Shown: positions 23,994 to 33,150, counted from the first letter of the stretch. The stretch is 64,000 nucleotides of DNA from Streptomyces sp. CG1 (GCF_041080625.1 NZ_CP163518.1:10037501-10101500); one strand, 5' to 3'. Translations and numbers: made by a program. Notes: generated by a model from the letters alone, not told the origin.

Positions 23994-24970
23994 CCCGCCA
24001 CAGCCGCATACTCGGCCTCGGCGTGCACCGGCCCGGGCGCTCGGTCGGCAACGCCGAGATCGCCGAGCGCCTGGGCATCGACGAGGACTGGATCGTCAAA
24101 CGCTCCGGGATCAGACACCGGGGCTACGCCGAGCCCGACGAGACGCTGCTCATGATGGCGCGCGAGGCGGCGGGGAAGGCGCTGGCGAGCGCGGGTGTCG
24201 AACCCTCCGCCGTCGGCTGTGTCGTGGTGGCGACCACCACCCACCTGTCCCAGATGCCGTCCCTGGCCTCGCTGGTGGCCCACGCGCTGGGCGCGCGGAA
24301 CGCGGCCGCCTTCGACATCCTCGCCGCCTGCGCCGGCTTCCCGCACGCGCTCGCCCTCGGCTCCGACATGGTCAGGGCGGGCACCGCGGACCACGTCCTG
24401 GTGATCGGCGCGGAGCGGATCACCGACATCCTCGACCGGCACGACGCCTCCACCGCCTTCCTGTTCGCGGACGGGGCGGGCGCGGTCGTCGTCGGCCCCT
24501 GCGACCGGCCGGGCATCGGCCCGGTCGCGTGGGGCAGCGACGGCTCCCGCACCGACGCGGTCGGCATGACCGGCTCCTGGGACCCCGCGCTGCACGGCAA
24601 CCCGTCGCTGCCCTGGCCACGGCTCGGCATGTCGGGCTGGCGGGTCTACCGGTGGGCCAGCACCGAACTGGCCCCCGCCGCACGCCGGGCGGTCGACGCC
24701 GCCGGGCTGACCGTCGCCGAGATCGACGTCTTCGTCCCCCACCAGGCCAACCTCCTGATCATCGAGGAACTGGTCCGGCAACTGGGACTGCGCAAGGACA
24801 CGGTGGTCGCCCGCGACATCGTCGAGACCGGCAACACCTCGGCCGCCTCCATCCCGCTCGCCCTGGACCGGCTGCTGGCGGCCGGCGAGGTGAGCAGCGG
24901 GATGCGCGCGCTGACGATCGGCTTCGGTTCCGGCCTGGTCTACGCCGGCCAGGTCATCGAGATCCCGTAA
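23990..24970 (+). CDS. FabH-like ketosynthase III, probable starter-unit loading enzyme
   Basis: A 326-residue KAS III protein with an intact catalytic triad: Cys114 (ILAACAGFPHALAL), His251 (FVPHQANLLIIEEL), Asn282 (VETGNTSAASIPL). In clusters such as frenolicin, R1128, hedamycin and lomaiviticin, a KSIII condenses a non-acetate acyl-CoA with malonyl-ACP to prime the chain. Ordinary angucycline operons have no KSIII between ACP and KR, so this insertion is the distinctive element of the cluster. No acyltransferase companion (DpsD/ZhuC type) is visible. The protein could instead remain acetyl-specific; the starter cannot be read from sequence alone. Confidence 0.93.
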   Translation: MTRHSRILGLGVHRPGRSVGNAEIAERLGIDEDWIVKRSGIRHRGYAEPDETLLMMAREAAGKALASAGVEPSAVGCVVVATTTHLSQMPSLASLVAHALGARNAAAFDILAACAGFPHALALGSDMVRAGTADHVLVIGAERITDILDRHDASTAFLFADGAGAVVVGPCDRPGIGPVAWGSDGSRTDAVGMTGSWDPALHGNPSLPWPRLGMSGWRVYRWASTELAPAARRAVDAAGLTVAEIDVFVPHQANLLIIEELVRQLGLRKDTVVARDIVETGNTSAASIPLALDRLLAAGEVSSGMRALTIGFGSGLVYAGQVIEIP

Positions 24971-24979
24971 GGAGCGGTG

Positions 24980-25765
24980 ATGGCGGACGACAGCACGCGG
25001 GTGGCACTGATCACCGGCGCCACCAGCGGCATCGGCCTGGAGGCGGCCCGGACCCTCGGCGCGGCCGGCCACCGGGTGTTCCTGTGCGCGCGGGGCACCG
25101 ACGGGGTCGCCGCGGCCGTCAAGGAGCTGACCGGCGAGGGCATCGAGGTGGACGGCGCCGTCGCCGACGTGTCGTCCGGTCCGGAGGTGGCGGCGCTCGT
25201 GCGCGCGGCCACGCGTCGCTTCGGGCGGATCGACATCCTGGTCAACAACGCCGGGCGGGGCGGCGGCGGAATCACCGCCGACCTCACCGACGAGGTGTGG
25301 CAGGCGGTCGTCGACACCAACCTCACCGGCACCTTCCGCGTCACCCGTGAGGTACTGAAGGCGGGCGGACTGGCCGGGCGCCCCTGGGGGCGGATCATCA
25401 ACATCGCCTCCACCGGCGGCAAGCAGGGCGTGGTGTACGCCTCCCCGTACTCCGCCTCCAAGCACGGGGTGATCGGCTTCACCAAGGCGCTCGGCCTGGA
25501 GCTGGCCGGGACCGGGATCACCGTCAACGCGGTCTGCCCGGGATACGTGGAGACCCCCATGGCCGCAAAGGTGCGGCAGGGCTACGCGGCGGGCTGGCAG
25601 ATCTCCGAGGAGGAGGTGCTGAGGCGCTTCCTGGCGAAGATCCCGCTGGGCCGGTACTCGACGCCGCAGGAGGTGGCCGGCCTGATCGGCTACCTGGCCA
25701 CGGACACCGCCGACTCCATCACCGCGCAGGCCATCAACGTCTGCGGTGGTCTGGGCAACTACTGA
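24980..25765 (+). CDS. Polyketide C-9 ketoreductase (ActIII-like SDR)
   Basis: A 261-residue classical SDR. The NADPH motif is TGATSGIGLEAA (residues 13-24), then NNAG (89-92), and the catalytic set Ser144, Tyr157, Lys161 in PYSASKHGVIGF. Length and the GGVVYASPY-like active-site region match ActIII-type reductases that reduce the C-9 carbonyl during first-ring formation. The Pro-Gly-Gly motif of ActKR that influences stereochemistry is Gly-Gly-Gly here (94-96). ATG 24980 has AAGGAG seven bases upstream; GTG 24977 is adjacent in frame. It is followed nine bases later by the aromatase/cyclase. Confidence 0.96.
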   Translation: MADDSTRVALITGATSGIGLEAARTLGAAGHRVFLCARGTDGVAAAVKELTGEGIEVDGAVADVSSGPEVAALVRAATRRFGRIDILVNNAGRGGGGITADLTDEVWQAVVDTNLTGTFRVTREVLKAGGLAGRPWGRIINIASTGGKQGVVYASPYSASKHGVIGFTKALGLELAGTGITVNAVCPGYVETPMAAKVRQGYAAGWQISEEEVLRRFLAKIPLGRYSTPQEVAGLIGYLATDTADSITAQAINVCGGLGNY

Positions 25766-25774
25766 GAGGCAGTC

Positions 25775-26692
25775 ATGCGCACCCGGCAGACCCAACACGT
25801 CATCACCGTCCCCGCCGCGGCCGACACCGTCTACGACCTGATCGCGGACGCCGCTCGCTGGCCCGCGATCTTCACCCCGACCGTCCACGTCGAGTACCTT
25901 CCGTCCGCTCCCGGCGATGAACAGCGGCTGAGGATCTGGGCCTTCGCCGGATCCGCCGTCAAGTGCTGGGTCTCGCACCGCACCCTGGACGGCGCGGCCC
26001 GCCGGATCGGTTTCCGCCAGACCGAGCCCGCCTCTCCGGTGGCGGCCATGCGGGGGGAGTGGACCGTCATTCCGTCCGGCGCGGAGTCCCGTGTCGTCTT
26101 CCGGCACTGGTTCCGCGCCGAAGGCGACGACGCGACCCTCCTGGACGGGATCGAGGCGGTCGTCGACCGCAACTCGCGGGCCGAGCTGGAGTCGCTGCGC
26201 CTCGCGGTCGGCCGCGCCCACCTGCTGGTGGACTTCGAGGACGAAGTGGCCGTCGGCGGCGGGCAGCAGAAGGTCTTCGGCCTCCTCGCCGAGGCCGGGA
26301 AGTGGCCCGGGCTGATCCCGCACGTGGCACGGGTGGAACTGACCGAGGATCCGCAGGGCGTTCAGCACCTGGAGATGGACACCGTGGAGAGCTCCGGTGG
26401 CGGCGACGCCCACACCACGGTCTCGGTCCGCGTCCTGCTGCCCCCGGGCACGATCGTCTACAAGCAGACCACGCTGCCCGCCTTCCTCCATGCCCACGTC
26501 GGCTCGTGGCACGTGCGGGAGGACGGCACGACGGTCGCCCGGCACAGGGTCGTACTCAAGGAGGAGGCCATCACCGCGATGCTCGGGCCCGCGGCCACTG
26601 TGGCGCAGGCTGGAGCGCTGGTCCGCCGGTCGATCGGCGGCAACAGCGTGGCCACCCTGCGCCGCGCCCGCGAGCTGGTGGTGGCCGGCTGA
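25775..26692 (+). CDS. Didomain aromatase/cyclase (ActVII type, START/Bet v1-like)
   Basis: A 305-residue protein of two SRPBCC domains, about residues 5-145 (TVYDLIADAARWPAIFTPTV) and 155-300 (KVFGLLAEAGKWPGLIPHV). The duplicated DLIADAARWP/GLLAEAGKWP motif marks the two helix-grip folds. Didomain ARO/CYCs act on C-9-reduced polyketides, forming and aromatising the first ring, which agrees with the ketoreductase just upstream. It ends the core operon; a hairpin follows 94 bases downstream. Confidence 0.95.
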   Translation: MRTRQTQHVITVPAAADTVYDLIADAARWPAIFTPTVHVEYLPSAPGDEQRLRIWAFAGSAVKCWVSHRTLDGAARRIGFRQTEPASPVAAMRGEWTVIPSGAESRVVFRHWFRAEGDDATLLDGIEAVVDRNSRAELESLRLAVGRAHLLVDFEDEVAVGGGQQKVFGLLAEAGKWPGLIPHVARVELTEDPQGVQHLEMDTVESSGGGDAHTTVSVRVLLPPGTIVYKQTTLPAFLHAHVGSWHVREDGTTVARHRVVLKEEAITAMLGPAATVAQAGALVRRSIGGNSVATLRRARELVVAG

Positions 26693-26786
26693 TGACCGGA
26701 GCGTCTGCCGGCCAAGGTCCCCGTGTTCGAACTGGACACCGCGCCGGAACATGAAAAATACTCACGATTTCGGTCTCGATTGCTGG

Positions 26787-26816
26787 AAGGGCCGGTCGGT
26801 AAGCCGACCGGCCCTT
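26787..26816. terminator. Hairpin terminator closing the core operon
   Basis: A 13-bp perfect stem (26787-26799 with 26804-26816, AAGGGCCGGTCGG and its complement) with a TAAG loop. It is positioned between the end of the aromatase/cyclase and the end of the convergent ParB-domain regulator, so it can serve both. Confidence 0.88.
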
Positions 26817-26890
26817 TCCCGCACTTCCGTGTTCTGCTTCCGTGAGGTTTCAGTTTCCCTGAAATTCTGTTTCCCCGGGGTTTCCGGACG

Positions 26891-27979
26891 TCAGTTTCCG
26901 GCGGTCGACGGATCCGCGATCCGCGCCCTGCCGTCGAGTTCCATGGCGAAGTCCTGCCACATCTGCGAGTAATGCCGGGCGAGCTGCACGACGATAGCGG
27001 CGCAGTGCGGAGGAACGGCCTCGACCGTGCCGGGCAGTTGGGCCTCTCCGACGGCGTTGATGTGCAGGAGGCGGAGCATTCCCTTTCCTCGTTCGTTGTT
27101 CCGCAGAGACGGGTCGCGCAGCAGCTTCTCCACGGTGGCGGCCGGGTCGGTGGCGGCCGGAGTCCGGGTGCCCGGACGCCGTGCCGGATCGAGCGGTCCC
27201 TGGGCGGGAGCGGTGGCCCCGGCCGCCGTGATCGCGCCGCCGTCGCCGGACCCGCCCGGGCTTTCGTCGCCGGACCCTGTGGCGCCGGCCGCGGCGGGCC
27301 GCTGCGGCACCGGTGACTCGCCGCGCTCGAGGCGTTTGCGCACGTCGAGGACCGTCGCCGGGGAGATGCCCGCTGCGCGCGCCACGTGCCGCAGTGACGC
27401 CCTCGGCTGCCCGGTGAGCAGTTCCGCGGCGCGTCGCCGGGCTTCGCTGCTGTCCAGCGGGCGGAGCCTGCCGTCCCTGCCAACCCTGGCGTTCGACTGT
27501 GCCGACTCTTCAGAAGACCGTCTCCTTGTCGCGGCGACGGTCTGCGCAGCCAGGCCCGTCACCTGGCCTATGGCCCGGTCGGACAGGTGCGGGTGCGTCC
27601 GGATGATGCGCTCGGCGGCCGCCCGGCGGTCGGCCTGGGTGAGCGGCAGTCCGTGCGTGACGTTCTCCTGGACGCCGCGCAGGAACGCGTCCGCCTCGCT
27701 GCCGTCGAAGAAGACCACGTCGATGCACTGGCGGCCCTGCATAGACGCCGCCATCAGACGGTGCATCCCGTCGATCACCCGCATGGTGCGCCGGTCCACC
27801 AGAATGGGCGGCAACGGCCCCTCCGTCTCGGCGAGCCTGGCGATGTGTGCCTTGTCGTCCCCGCTCAGCCGCGGCGACTCGCCGGCCCGCAGCGACATGA
27901 TGGGGACGCTTTCGACCTGAGTCGGATTGATGCCTGCCGGTTGAATCACACTGGCCCCCGATGGTTTCACGCCATCCAC
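26891..27979 (-). CDS. StrR/NovG-like ParB-domain pathway regulator
   Basis: A 362-residue protein. Residues about 22-115 are a ParB/sulfiredoxin-fold domain with VPIMSLRAGESPRLSGDDKA and LPPILVDRRTMRVIDGMHRL. Residues 118-235 hold helix-turn-helix segments (DRAIGQVTGLAAQTVAATRR, and ASLRHVARAAGISPATVLDV). A Pro/Ala/Gly-rich linker (240-290) is followed by a C-terminal helical region. This layout is that of the cluster-situated activators StrR, NovG and Bbr rather than of chromosome-partition ParB. A perfect box of their consensus lies at 17837-17865, upstream of the core operon. It is convergent to that operon, with its own promoter in 27980-28170. It has no TTA codon. Confidence 0.88.
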   Translation of the reverse strand: MDGVKPSGASVIQPAGINPTQVESVPIMSLRAGESPRLSGDDKAHIARLAETEGPLPPILVDRRTMRVIDGMHRLMAASMQGRQCIDVVFFDGSEADAFLRGVQENVTHGLPLTQADRRAAAERIIRTHPHLSDRAIGQVTGLAAQTVAATRRRSSEESAQSNARVGRDGRLRPLDSSEARRRAAELLTGQPRASLRHVARAAGISPATVLDVRKRLERGESPVPQRPAAAGATGSGDESPGGSGDGGAITAAGATAPAQGPLDPARRPGTRTPAATDPAATVEKLLRDPSLRNNERGKGMLRLLHINAVGEAQLPGTVEAVPPHCAAIVVQLARHYSQMWQDFAMELDGRARIADPSTAGN

Positions 27980-28317
27980 CCTCGAATGAAAGCGCTTCTC
28001 CTGTGGCTTGATACCGCCAGTCTCCCGACCGTGCTGTGTTCTCGACTGGCGTTGCGCTGACAGGGAATCGCCGTACCTGAGCGATCACGACGAGCCCGTT
28101 CCCCCACGCGTCACCGAAACAGTTCGAGTTCGCTGGAATCACTCAACCGATACGACACCGAACCGTTGCCGCAAACGTGAACGAGGCGCCTGCCGTTGTT
28201 TCCTTCCTGGCCGGTGAGTTCGCCGGCTACATTACCGGCGCGGCCTTTCCGGCGTTCCCCCACAGGCGGAAACGAGGAGGCGGCTCACGTGGTGACCACG
28301 GACAGCACCCGAGCCGG
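27980..28317. other. Promoter region of the ParB-domain regulator
   Basis: A 340-base non-coding stretch. AT content is raised at 28100-28160, suggesting promoter DNA. No complete StrR-type box is present, so autoregulation through that motif is not supported. GAGGG lies four to eight bases before the ATG of the regulator. Confidence 0.4.
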
Positions 28318-28443
28318 GTGGCGGAGCTGCAGACCATCCGGGAACAGGTCACGGTGCGCCGGCAACGGGCCACGGGGTTCGGGCTGGAGAACAAGCGGCC
28401 CCACACCGACGGCGTGGTCACCGGCTGGGGCACGCGGTCCGGG
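28318..28443 (+). pseudogene. Fragment of acyl-CoA carboxylase beta subunit (PccB/AccB type)
   Basis: The frame from 28318 reads [11 protein letters not shown], similar to the N-terminus of carboxyltransferase beta subunits, then jumps to [20 protein letters not shown], which matches the conserved NFGLExxRPYGDGVVTGYG segment. About 50 residues between the two are missing. It then fuses directly to a biotin carboxylase fragment. No start codon or function is expected. Confidence 0.7.
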
Positions 28444-28790
28444 TCGCGCGGGCGTGCAGGCCCACCGGTATCGCCTCGGTGGCCGTGTACGCCGACCCGG
28501 ACCGGGACGCCCCGCACATCAGGGCCGCCGCCGAGGCCTTCGTGCTGGGCGGCGACACCCCCGCCACCAGCTGCCTCGACCAGGCCAAGGTGCTGCGGGC
28601 CGCCGCCGGCGCCGGTGGCGACGCCGTCCATCCCGGCCATGGTCTTCTCTCCGAGAACGCCGACTTCGCCCAGGCCGTCTGGACGCTGGCCTGACCCGGA
28701 TCGGCCCCGGCCCGCAGGCCATCCGCGACCTCGGTGACAAGGCCGACGCCCGCCGCATCGCCCGGCGGGCGGGCACGCCCCTCGTCGCTT
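28440..28790 (+). pseudogene. Fragment of biotin carboxylase (acyl-CoA carboxylase alpha subunit)
   Basis: From 28440 the frame gives [20 protein letters not shown], then [13 protein letters not shown] and [20 protein letters not shown]: the N-terminal domain of AccA/AccC-type alpha subunits. A frameshift near 28677 moves to another frame, which continues [20 protein letters not shown] and fades after [10 protein letters not shown]. The first about 10 residues and everything beyond about residue 130 are missing. It joins the beta-subunit fragment at 28437-28443, so an in-cell rearrangement made a beta-alpha junction before decay. Confidence 0.8.
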
Positions 28791-28829
28791 TCACCCCCGG
28801 CGCAGGCTCGGACTGCTCGCTGCAGCCGG

Positions 28830-28975
28830 CACCAGACGCTCGCGGACCACGTGACAAATGTGGTGGCGCTGGAGTCGGCGGACGGCCGGGTGCGAGCCCG
28901 GTCCAAGGGGCTCGGGGGCATGACGGACGGCTCCTGCGGTTCCGCCACCTACGACGACACCCTCGTAAACACCCC
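28830..28975 (+). pseudogene. Possible FAD-linked oxidase fragment
   Basis: A short plus-strand frame reads [20 protein letters not shown], then VRARS. This resembles the loop-strand segment after the His of FAD-linked oxidases (BBE/AldO-like PCMH fold). The match is short and the flanks show nothing, so the call is tentative. From 28976 to 29160 I see only a small GGGGG/CCCCC hairpin near 29057-29070. Confidence 0.3.
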
Positions 28976-29160
28976 GACGGCCGGCGGATCAGTCGCCGCA
29001 AGCTGTCCGTGCGGCGCGTTCCGCTGAACGGCGTGACCCGGTCCGGCCGAGGGCGTGGGGGTTGTCCCCCGTACCGGTGCACCGGGTCGCCGGATGGTGA
29101 GGGGCGGGGCGGATCGGCGACGGTGGTGTCCCCCTGGACACTCGTCGGAAGGACACGCTC

Positions 29161-30534
29161 GTGCGTACGCTCACGGCCACCGTCGCCGCCCTGTTCCTCG
29201 CCGCCGGCGCCGTACCGGCCGCGGCGGCCTCGCCGGCCGGACCGCCTGATACGGACGGGGTGTGGCGGATGGACGGCTACGGCACCGTCCTCGTCCTCGG
29301 CCACGGAGTTCTGCAGGAGTACCAGACGACGTCCGTCAGCTGTGTGAAGGGCGACACCTCGCGGCAGACCGGCCCCGGCACCTACGCGGCGACGGACGGC
29401 TCGGTGCTGACCGTACGGACCGTGCACGACCGCGATCACGCGCTGTTCGCCGCGGACAGCTCGGTGGGCCACCGCAAGCTGCGCCGCCTGAACGCCCTGC
29501 CCGCCGGCTGCGCCCGCCCGGCCACCACCGACCCGCGCACCGCCTTCGACGTCTTCTGGCAGACCTTCGAGGAGAACTACCCCTTCTTCGCCCAGAAGCA
29601 CATCGACTGGCAGGCCGTCCGCGACCGGTACCGGCCGCTGGTGCACCAGGACACCACGAAGGACGAACTCTTCGGCATCTTCAGCCGGATGGTGCGTCCG
29701 CTGTACGACGCCCATGTCGGGGTGATGGACGGCGACCGTGTCTTCGCCCAGGTCCGTCCTGGTACCGAGATGCCGAGCCCGGAACTGGACACCAGGGTCA
29801 AGAGGTTCATCGTGGCCCGTGACCTCAAGGACGCCTCCTACCGCCAGGACTTCGGCGCGGGCCGGATCACCTACGCCGACCTGCCGGGCGACCTCGGCTA
29901 TCTGCGTATCTCCGGATTCGGCGGCTACGCCGGCGAGCACGCGCCGTACACGGCGGAACGGGCCGAACTCGACCGCGCGTTGAACACCGTGCTCACCCCG
30001 GGCCGTACCCAGCGGCTCAAGGGCCTCGTCATCGACCTGCGCATCAACGGCGGCGGCTCCGACACCCTCGGCATCCGGATCGCCCAGCGGCTGACCGACA
30101 CGCCGTACACCGCGTACGCGAAGCGCGCCCGCAACGACCCGGCCGACCCCGCCCGGCACACCCGCCCCGAACCCGTACCCGTCGTCCCGGCCCACGCACC
30201 CCGCTACACCGGTCCGGTCGCGGTCCTCACCGGCGGTTCGACGGTCAGCGCGGGCGAGACCTTCACCCAGGCGCTGATGGACCGGCCCGGGCGTACCGTG
30301 CGGATCGGGCAGCCCACCCAGGGCGTCTTCTCCGACGTGCTGATGCGCAACCTGCCCGACGGCCTGATCTTCGGCCTGCCGAACGAGGAGTACCTGACCC
30401 GCACCGGCCGCACCTTCGACGGCACGGGCATTGCGCCGCTGCTGGCCGAACCGGTCTTCACCAAGGAGGAGTTCGCGAAGAACCGGGACTCGGCCTTCGA
30501 CCGCGCGGTGAACCTGCTGAGCGGGCGCGGCTGA
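29161..30534 (+). CDS. Secreted S41 family peptidase
   Basis: A 457-residue exported protein. Residues 1-23 form a signal peptide (two basic residues region, [15 protein letters not shown], cleavage after AAA). Residues about 30-110 are a beta-rich N-terminal domain. Residues 125-190 are a helical cap with [20 protein letters not shown]. The C-terminal-processing-peptidase core starts about 235 with [16 protein letters not shown] and [14 protein letters not shown]. The nucleophile Ser is expected in [14 protein letters not shown], followed by the Lys/Gln region [13 protein letters not shown]. No PDZ domain is evident. GTG 29161 has GGAAGG eight bases upstream. It is convergent with the ligase gene; only six bases separate them. 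Confidence 0.9.
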   Translation: MRTLTATVAALFLAAGAVPAAAASPAGPPDTDGVWRMDGYGTVLVLGHGVLQEYQTTSVSCVKGDTSRQTGPGTYAATDGSVLTVRTVHDRDHALFAADSSVGHRKLRRLNALPAGCARPATTDPRTAFDVFWQTFEENYPFFAQKHIDWQAVRDRYRPLVHQDTTKDELFGIFSRMVRPLYDAHVGVMDGDRVFAQVRPGTEMPSPELDTRVKRFIVARDLKDASYRQDFGAGRITYADLPGDLGYLRISGFGGYAGEHAPYTAERAELDRALNTVLTPGRTQRLKGLVIDLRINGGGSDTLGIRIAQRLTDTPYTAYAKRARNDPADPARHTRPEPVPVVPAHAPRYTGPVAVLTGGSTVSAGETFTQALMDRPGRTVRIGQPTQGVFSDVLMRNLPDGLIFGLPNEEYLTRTGRTFDGTGIAPLLAEPVFTKEEFAKNRDSAFDRAVNLLSGRG

Positions 30535-30540
30535 ACCGGA

Positions 30541-32019
30541 TCAGTCCACCGGCCAGGTGTGGGCCGGGGCGTTGAGGTGCATGTAGTCGATGTACAGCTG
30601 GGTCATCCGGCGCAGCGCCTCGTGACGGCCGGCGTGTGTGGTGTCGTTCAGGCGGTGGAACATCTCCTTCTGCCATACGGCGCCGTTGCGGGCCGTCACA
30701 CAGCGCTGCTCGATGATGCCGAGCAGCGGCTCCCGCCAGGCCTCGTCCATGCCGGACTGCTCGAGGCCCCGGTGCGCCAGCGGCAGAAGCCGCCGCAGCA
30801 CCAGCTCCGGCACCGGCACTTCGCCCATCCCGGGCCAGTACAGCAGGGCCTCGATGCCGTGCCGGGCAGCGGTGTGCAGATTGTCCTCGGCCGCAGGGAA
30901 CGACATGCGTGACCACACCGGCCGGTCCTCCTCCACCAGGGCCCGGGTCAGCCCGTAGTAGAAGGCGCCGTTGGCCAGGGTGTCGGCGACGGTCGGGCCG
31001 GCGGGGAGCACCCGGTTCTCCACCCGGATGTGCGGGACGTCGTGGGAGACGGCGTACACCGGGCGGTTCCAGCGGTAGATCGTGCCGTTGTGCAGGGTCA
31101 GTTCGCCGAGTTCGGGGATGTCGCCGCGGTCCAGCGTCTCCGCCGGGTCCTGCTCGTCGCAGAGCGGGAGGAGGGCCGGGAAGTAGCGCAGGTTCTCCTC
31201 GAAGAGGTCGAAGACGCTGTTGATCCACCGCTCCCCGAACCACACCCGGGGCCGTACCCCCTGCACCTTGATCTCCTCAGGCCGGGTGTCCGTGGCCTGT
31301 TCGAACAGCGGGACCCGGGTCTCGTGCCACAGCTCCTTGCCGAACAGGAACGGCGCGTTCGCCGCCAGCGCCACCTGGACCCCGGCGATGGCCTGCGCCG
31401 CGTTCCAGTAGTCGGCGAACTCCTCGGGAGAGACTTGGAGATGGAACTGCGTGCTGGTGCACGCGGCCTCCGGGGTGATGGTGTCCGCGTAGGTGCGCAG
31501 CCGGTCCGCACCGTCGATCTCGATGCGCAGATCCTCGCCGCGGGCAGCGAAGATCTGGTCGTTGAGCAGCTGGTAGCGCGGGTTCTCCGACAGGCTCTCC
31601 GCGCCGATGTCCTCCTGGCGCAGGGTGGGCAGGATCCCGATCATGATCAGCCGGGTGCCGATCGACCTGGCCCGCTCCTCCGCGTGGTTCAGCGCGGCGC
31701 GGATCTCCGACTCCCATGCGTCGGGGCCGCCCGCGGTCAGCCGCCGGGGCGGCACGTTGATCTCCAGGTTGAACCGGCCCAGCTCGGTGGACCAGGCCGG
31801 GTCGGAGATCGCCTGCAGGGCATCGGTGTTGCGCATCGCGGGCTCGGCGTCGTCACCGACCAGGTTCAGCTCGATCTCCAGGCCGACCTGCGGCCGCTCG
31901 GACTCGAACCGTGCATCGCGCAGCATCTGCGCCAGCGCCTCGAGGCACTCGTGCATCTTGACCCGGTACCGGCGGCGGTCCTCGCGGGTGAAGACGAGCG
32001 CCGGGACATCGCGTCCCAT
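30541..32019 (-). CDS. GCS2-like glutamate-cysteine ligase family protein
   Basis: A 492-residue ATP-grasp-like ligase of the plant-type/GCS2 carboxylate-amine ligase group. Visible landmarks are QVGLEIELNLVGDDAEP (metal-binding acidic segment, residues 44-60), INVPPRRLTAGG, TPEAACTSTQFHLQVSPEEF and NGTIYRWNRPVYA. Family members join the gamma-carboxyl of glutamate to an amine such as cysteine. Streptomyces makes mycothiol rather than glutathione, so the true substrate is uncertain; an ergothioneine-type EgtA role needs an egt operon, which is not here. It stands alone. Confidence 0.85.
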   Translation of the reverse strand: MGRDVPALVFTREDRRRYRVKMHECLEALAQMLRDARFESERPQVGLEIELNLVGDDAEPAMRNTDALQAISDPAWSTELGRFNLEINVPPRRLTAGGPDAWESEIRAALNHAEERARSIGTRLIMIGILPTLRQEDIGAESLSENPRYQLLNDQIFAARGEDLRIEIDGADRLRTYADTITPEAACTSTQFHLQVSPEEFADYWNAAQAIAGVQVALAANAPFLFGKELWHETRVPLFEQATDTRPEEIKVQGVRPRVWFGERWINSVFDLFEENLRYFPALLPLCDEQDPAETLDRGDIPELGELTLHNGTIYRWNRPVYAVSHDVPHIRVENRVLPAGPTVADTLANGAFYYGLTRALVEEDRPVWSRMSFPAAEDNLHTAARHGIEALLYWPGMGEVPVPELVLRRLLPLAHRGLEQSGMDEAWREPLLGIIEQRCVTARNGAVWQKEMFHRLNDTTHAGRHEALRRMTQLYIDYMHLNAPAHTWPVD

Positions 32020-32104
32020 CGGCCCTCCTGGATTCCCCTCGTCGCAGACCTCTCTCCCCAGCGTCGCACCATCGCGCGAGGCTCACCAAGCGTTGACGGC
32101 GACT

Positions 32105-33147
32105 TCAGATAACGCCGAGGACGGGAGCCGAATGGTCGCGCCCCTCGCCCTCCGGCACGGCGAAGCCCAGGTCCGTGTACACGGCCGTGCACAACGCGTG
32201 GTCACGGCGGATGCGGTCGACAAGGGGTGCGTTGCGGTGGAAACGGGCGGCGATCGTCACCCCGTGTCCGGGCCCGAGGACCACACACGCGCTGCCGCCG
32301 GTGTGGCCGAAGACGCGCGGCGAGCAGTGCCGGCCGAAGCCGAACGTGTCCGGCATCAGCCCCAGCCCCACCGCACGGGCACGCCCAGGGCCTCGTCGAC
32401 GGCTCCGTCGGGACGCTGGTGGCGGACCAGGGCGGCACAGGTCTCCTCGCGCAGCAACCTGCGGCCTCGGTGGAGTCCGCCGGTGCGGGCGACCTCGGCG
32501 ACGGCCGCCTCACCGAACGGCCCGGCCGCACAGGCGCCGGGGTAGTCCTGGCCGACGTCGAGCAGGGCGACGCGGGCCGCGGCCGCGGCGGGCTCGAAGC
32601 GGGACACGTGCACCACTCGGCCACCGGGCGGGCCGCCGAGGGCGGCGATCAGAACGAGCCGCTCGGCCACTTCCGTCCGCAGGACGTCGACGAACGTGGT
32701 GCCGCTGCGGCGGGCGGCGATCTCGGCGATCAGCAGATACCCGGCATGGCCGAGACAGGCCACCCGCCCGGAACCCGGCCGGGATCGGCGTCCGCGGCGC
32801 AGACCAGCGCGACCAGCGCGGACCAGCGCGGACCAGCCCCGGTCGAAGACGGCGCCCGCGGCCCGGTCGTCGGCCCGCAACGGCGCGGTGCGGCTCCACA
32901 GGTGCCGGACGGTGATCGCGTTGTTGCCGCTGTCGGCGAACTCCGGCAGACGGTCCCGTACGGGGTCGTCCGGGCTCAGCAGGCCGGGTTCCCAGGCGCG
33001 GGCGAAGGCGAGGGTGGCCGGCAGCTTCGACGGCGAGAACCGCGGGGGCATCGAGTCCGTCGCCAGCGGAACGCCCGGTGACTCCTCGCCGAGCGCGAAG
33101 TCCATGTCGGTGCGGGTGTTGCTGGACGGCCACACCCGCACCGACAT
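32105..33147 (-). pseudogene. Beta-lactamase-family serine hydrolase, broken
   Basis: The minus strand carries a class C beta-lactamase/esterase-like sequence. The SxxK nucleophile motif is in RFSPSKLPATLAFA, then LSPDDPVRDRLPEFA and AITVRHLWSRTAPLR (family AVTVRHLLTHT). The N-terminal 50 or so residues are replaced by sequence from an inverted repeat. The middle is scrambled around a GACCAGCGC tandem repeat (32806-32840). The C-terminal part (FGFGRHCSPRVFGHTGG) is in another frame, with the shift near 32365-32380, ending at 32105. At least three lesions; not functional. Confidence 0.75.
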
Positions 33148-33150
33148 GGA
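33101..33150. repeat. Perfect 19-bp inverted repeat
   Basis: TCCATGTCGGTGCGGGTGT (33101-33119) is repeated inverted at 33132-33150 around a 12-base loop. It coincides with the truncated 5' end of the serine hydrolase remnant and lies 69 bases before the LacI-type gene. It could be a rearrangement scar, a transcript hairpin, or an operator. Confidence 0.9.

Noticed and set aside
24980..25765. Primary-metabolism FabG rather than polyketide ketoreductase
   Set aside because: Its place in the overlapping PKS operon before a didomain aromatase/cyclase and its ActIII-like length and active-site region favour the polyketide role.
23957..26752. A 931-codon minus-strand frame opposite KSIII, KR and ARO/CYC
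   Set aside because: Antisense shadow of three well-defined PKS genes; no domain pattern.
27489..27517. GTTCGACTG followed after 11 bases by CAGAAGACC inside the ParB-domain gene
   Set aside because: Only the left half fits; it is inside coding sequence and the right half has several mismatches.
26891..27979. Chromosome or plasmid partition ParB, suggesting a nearby origin
   Set aside because: No ParA partner and no parS-like repeats; the layout is that of StrR/NovG regulators, and a matching StrR box is present in the cluster.
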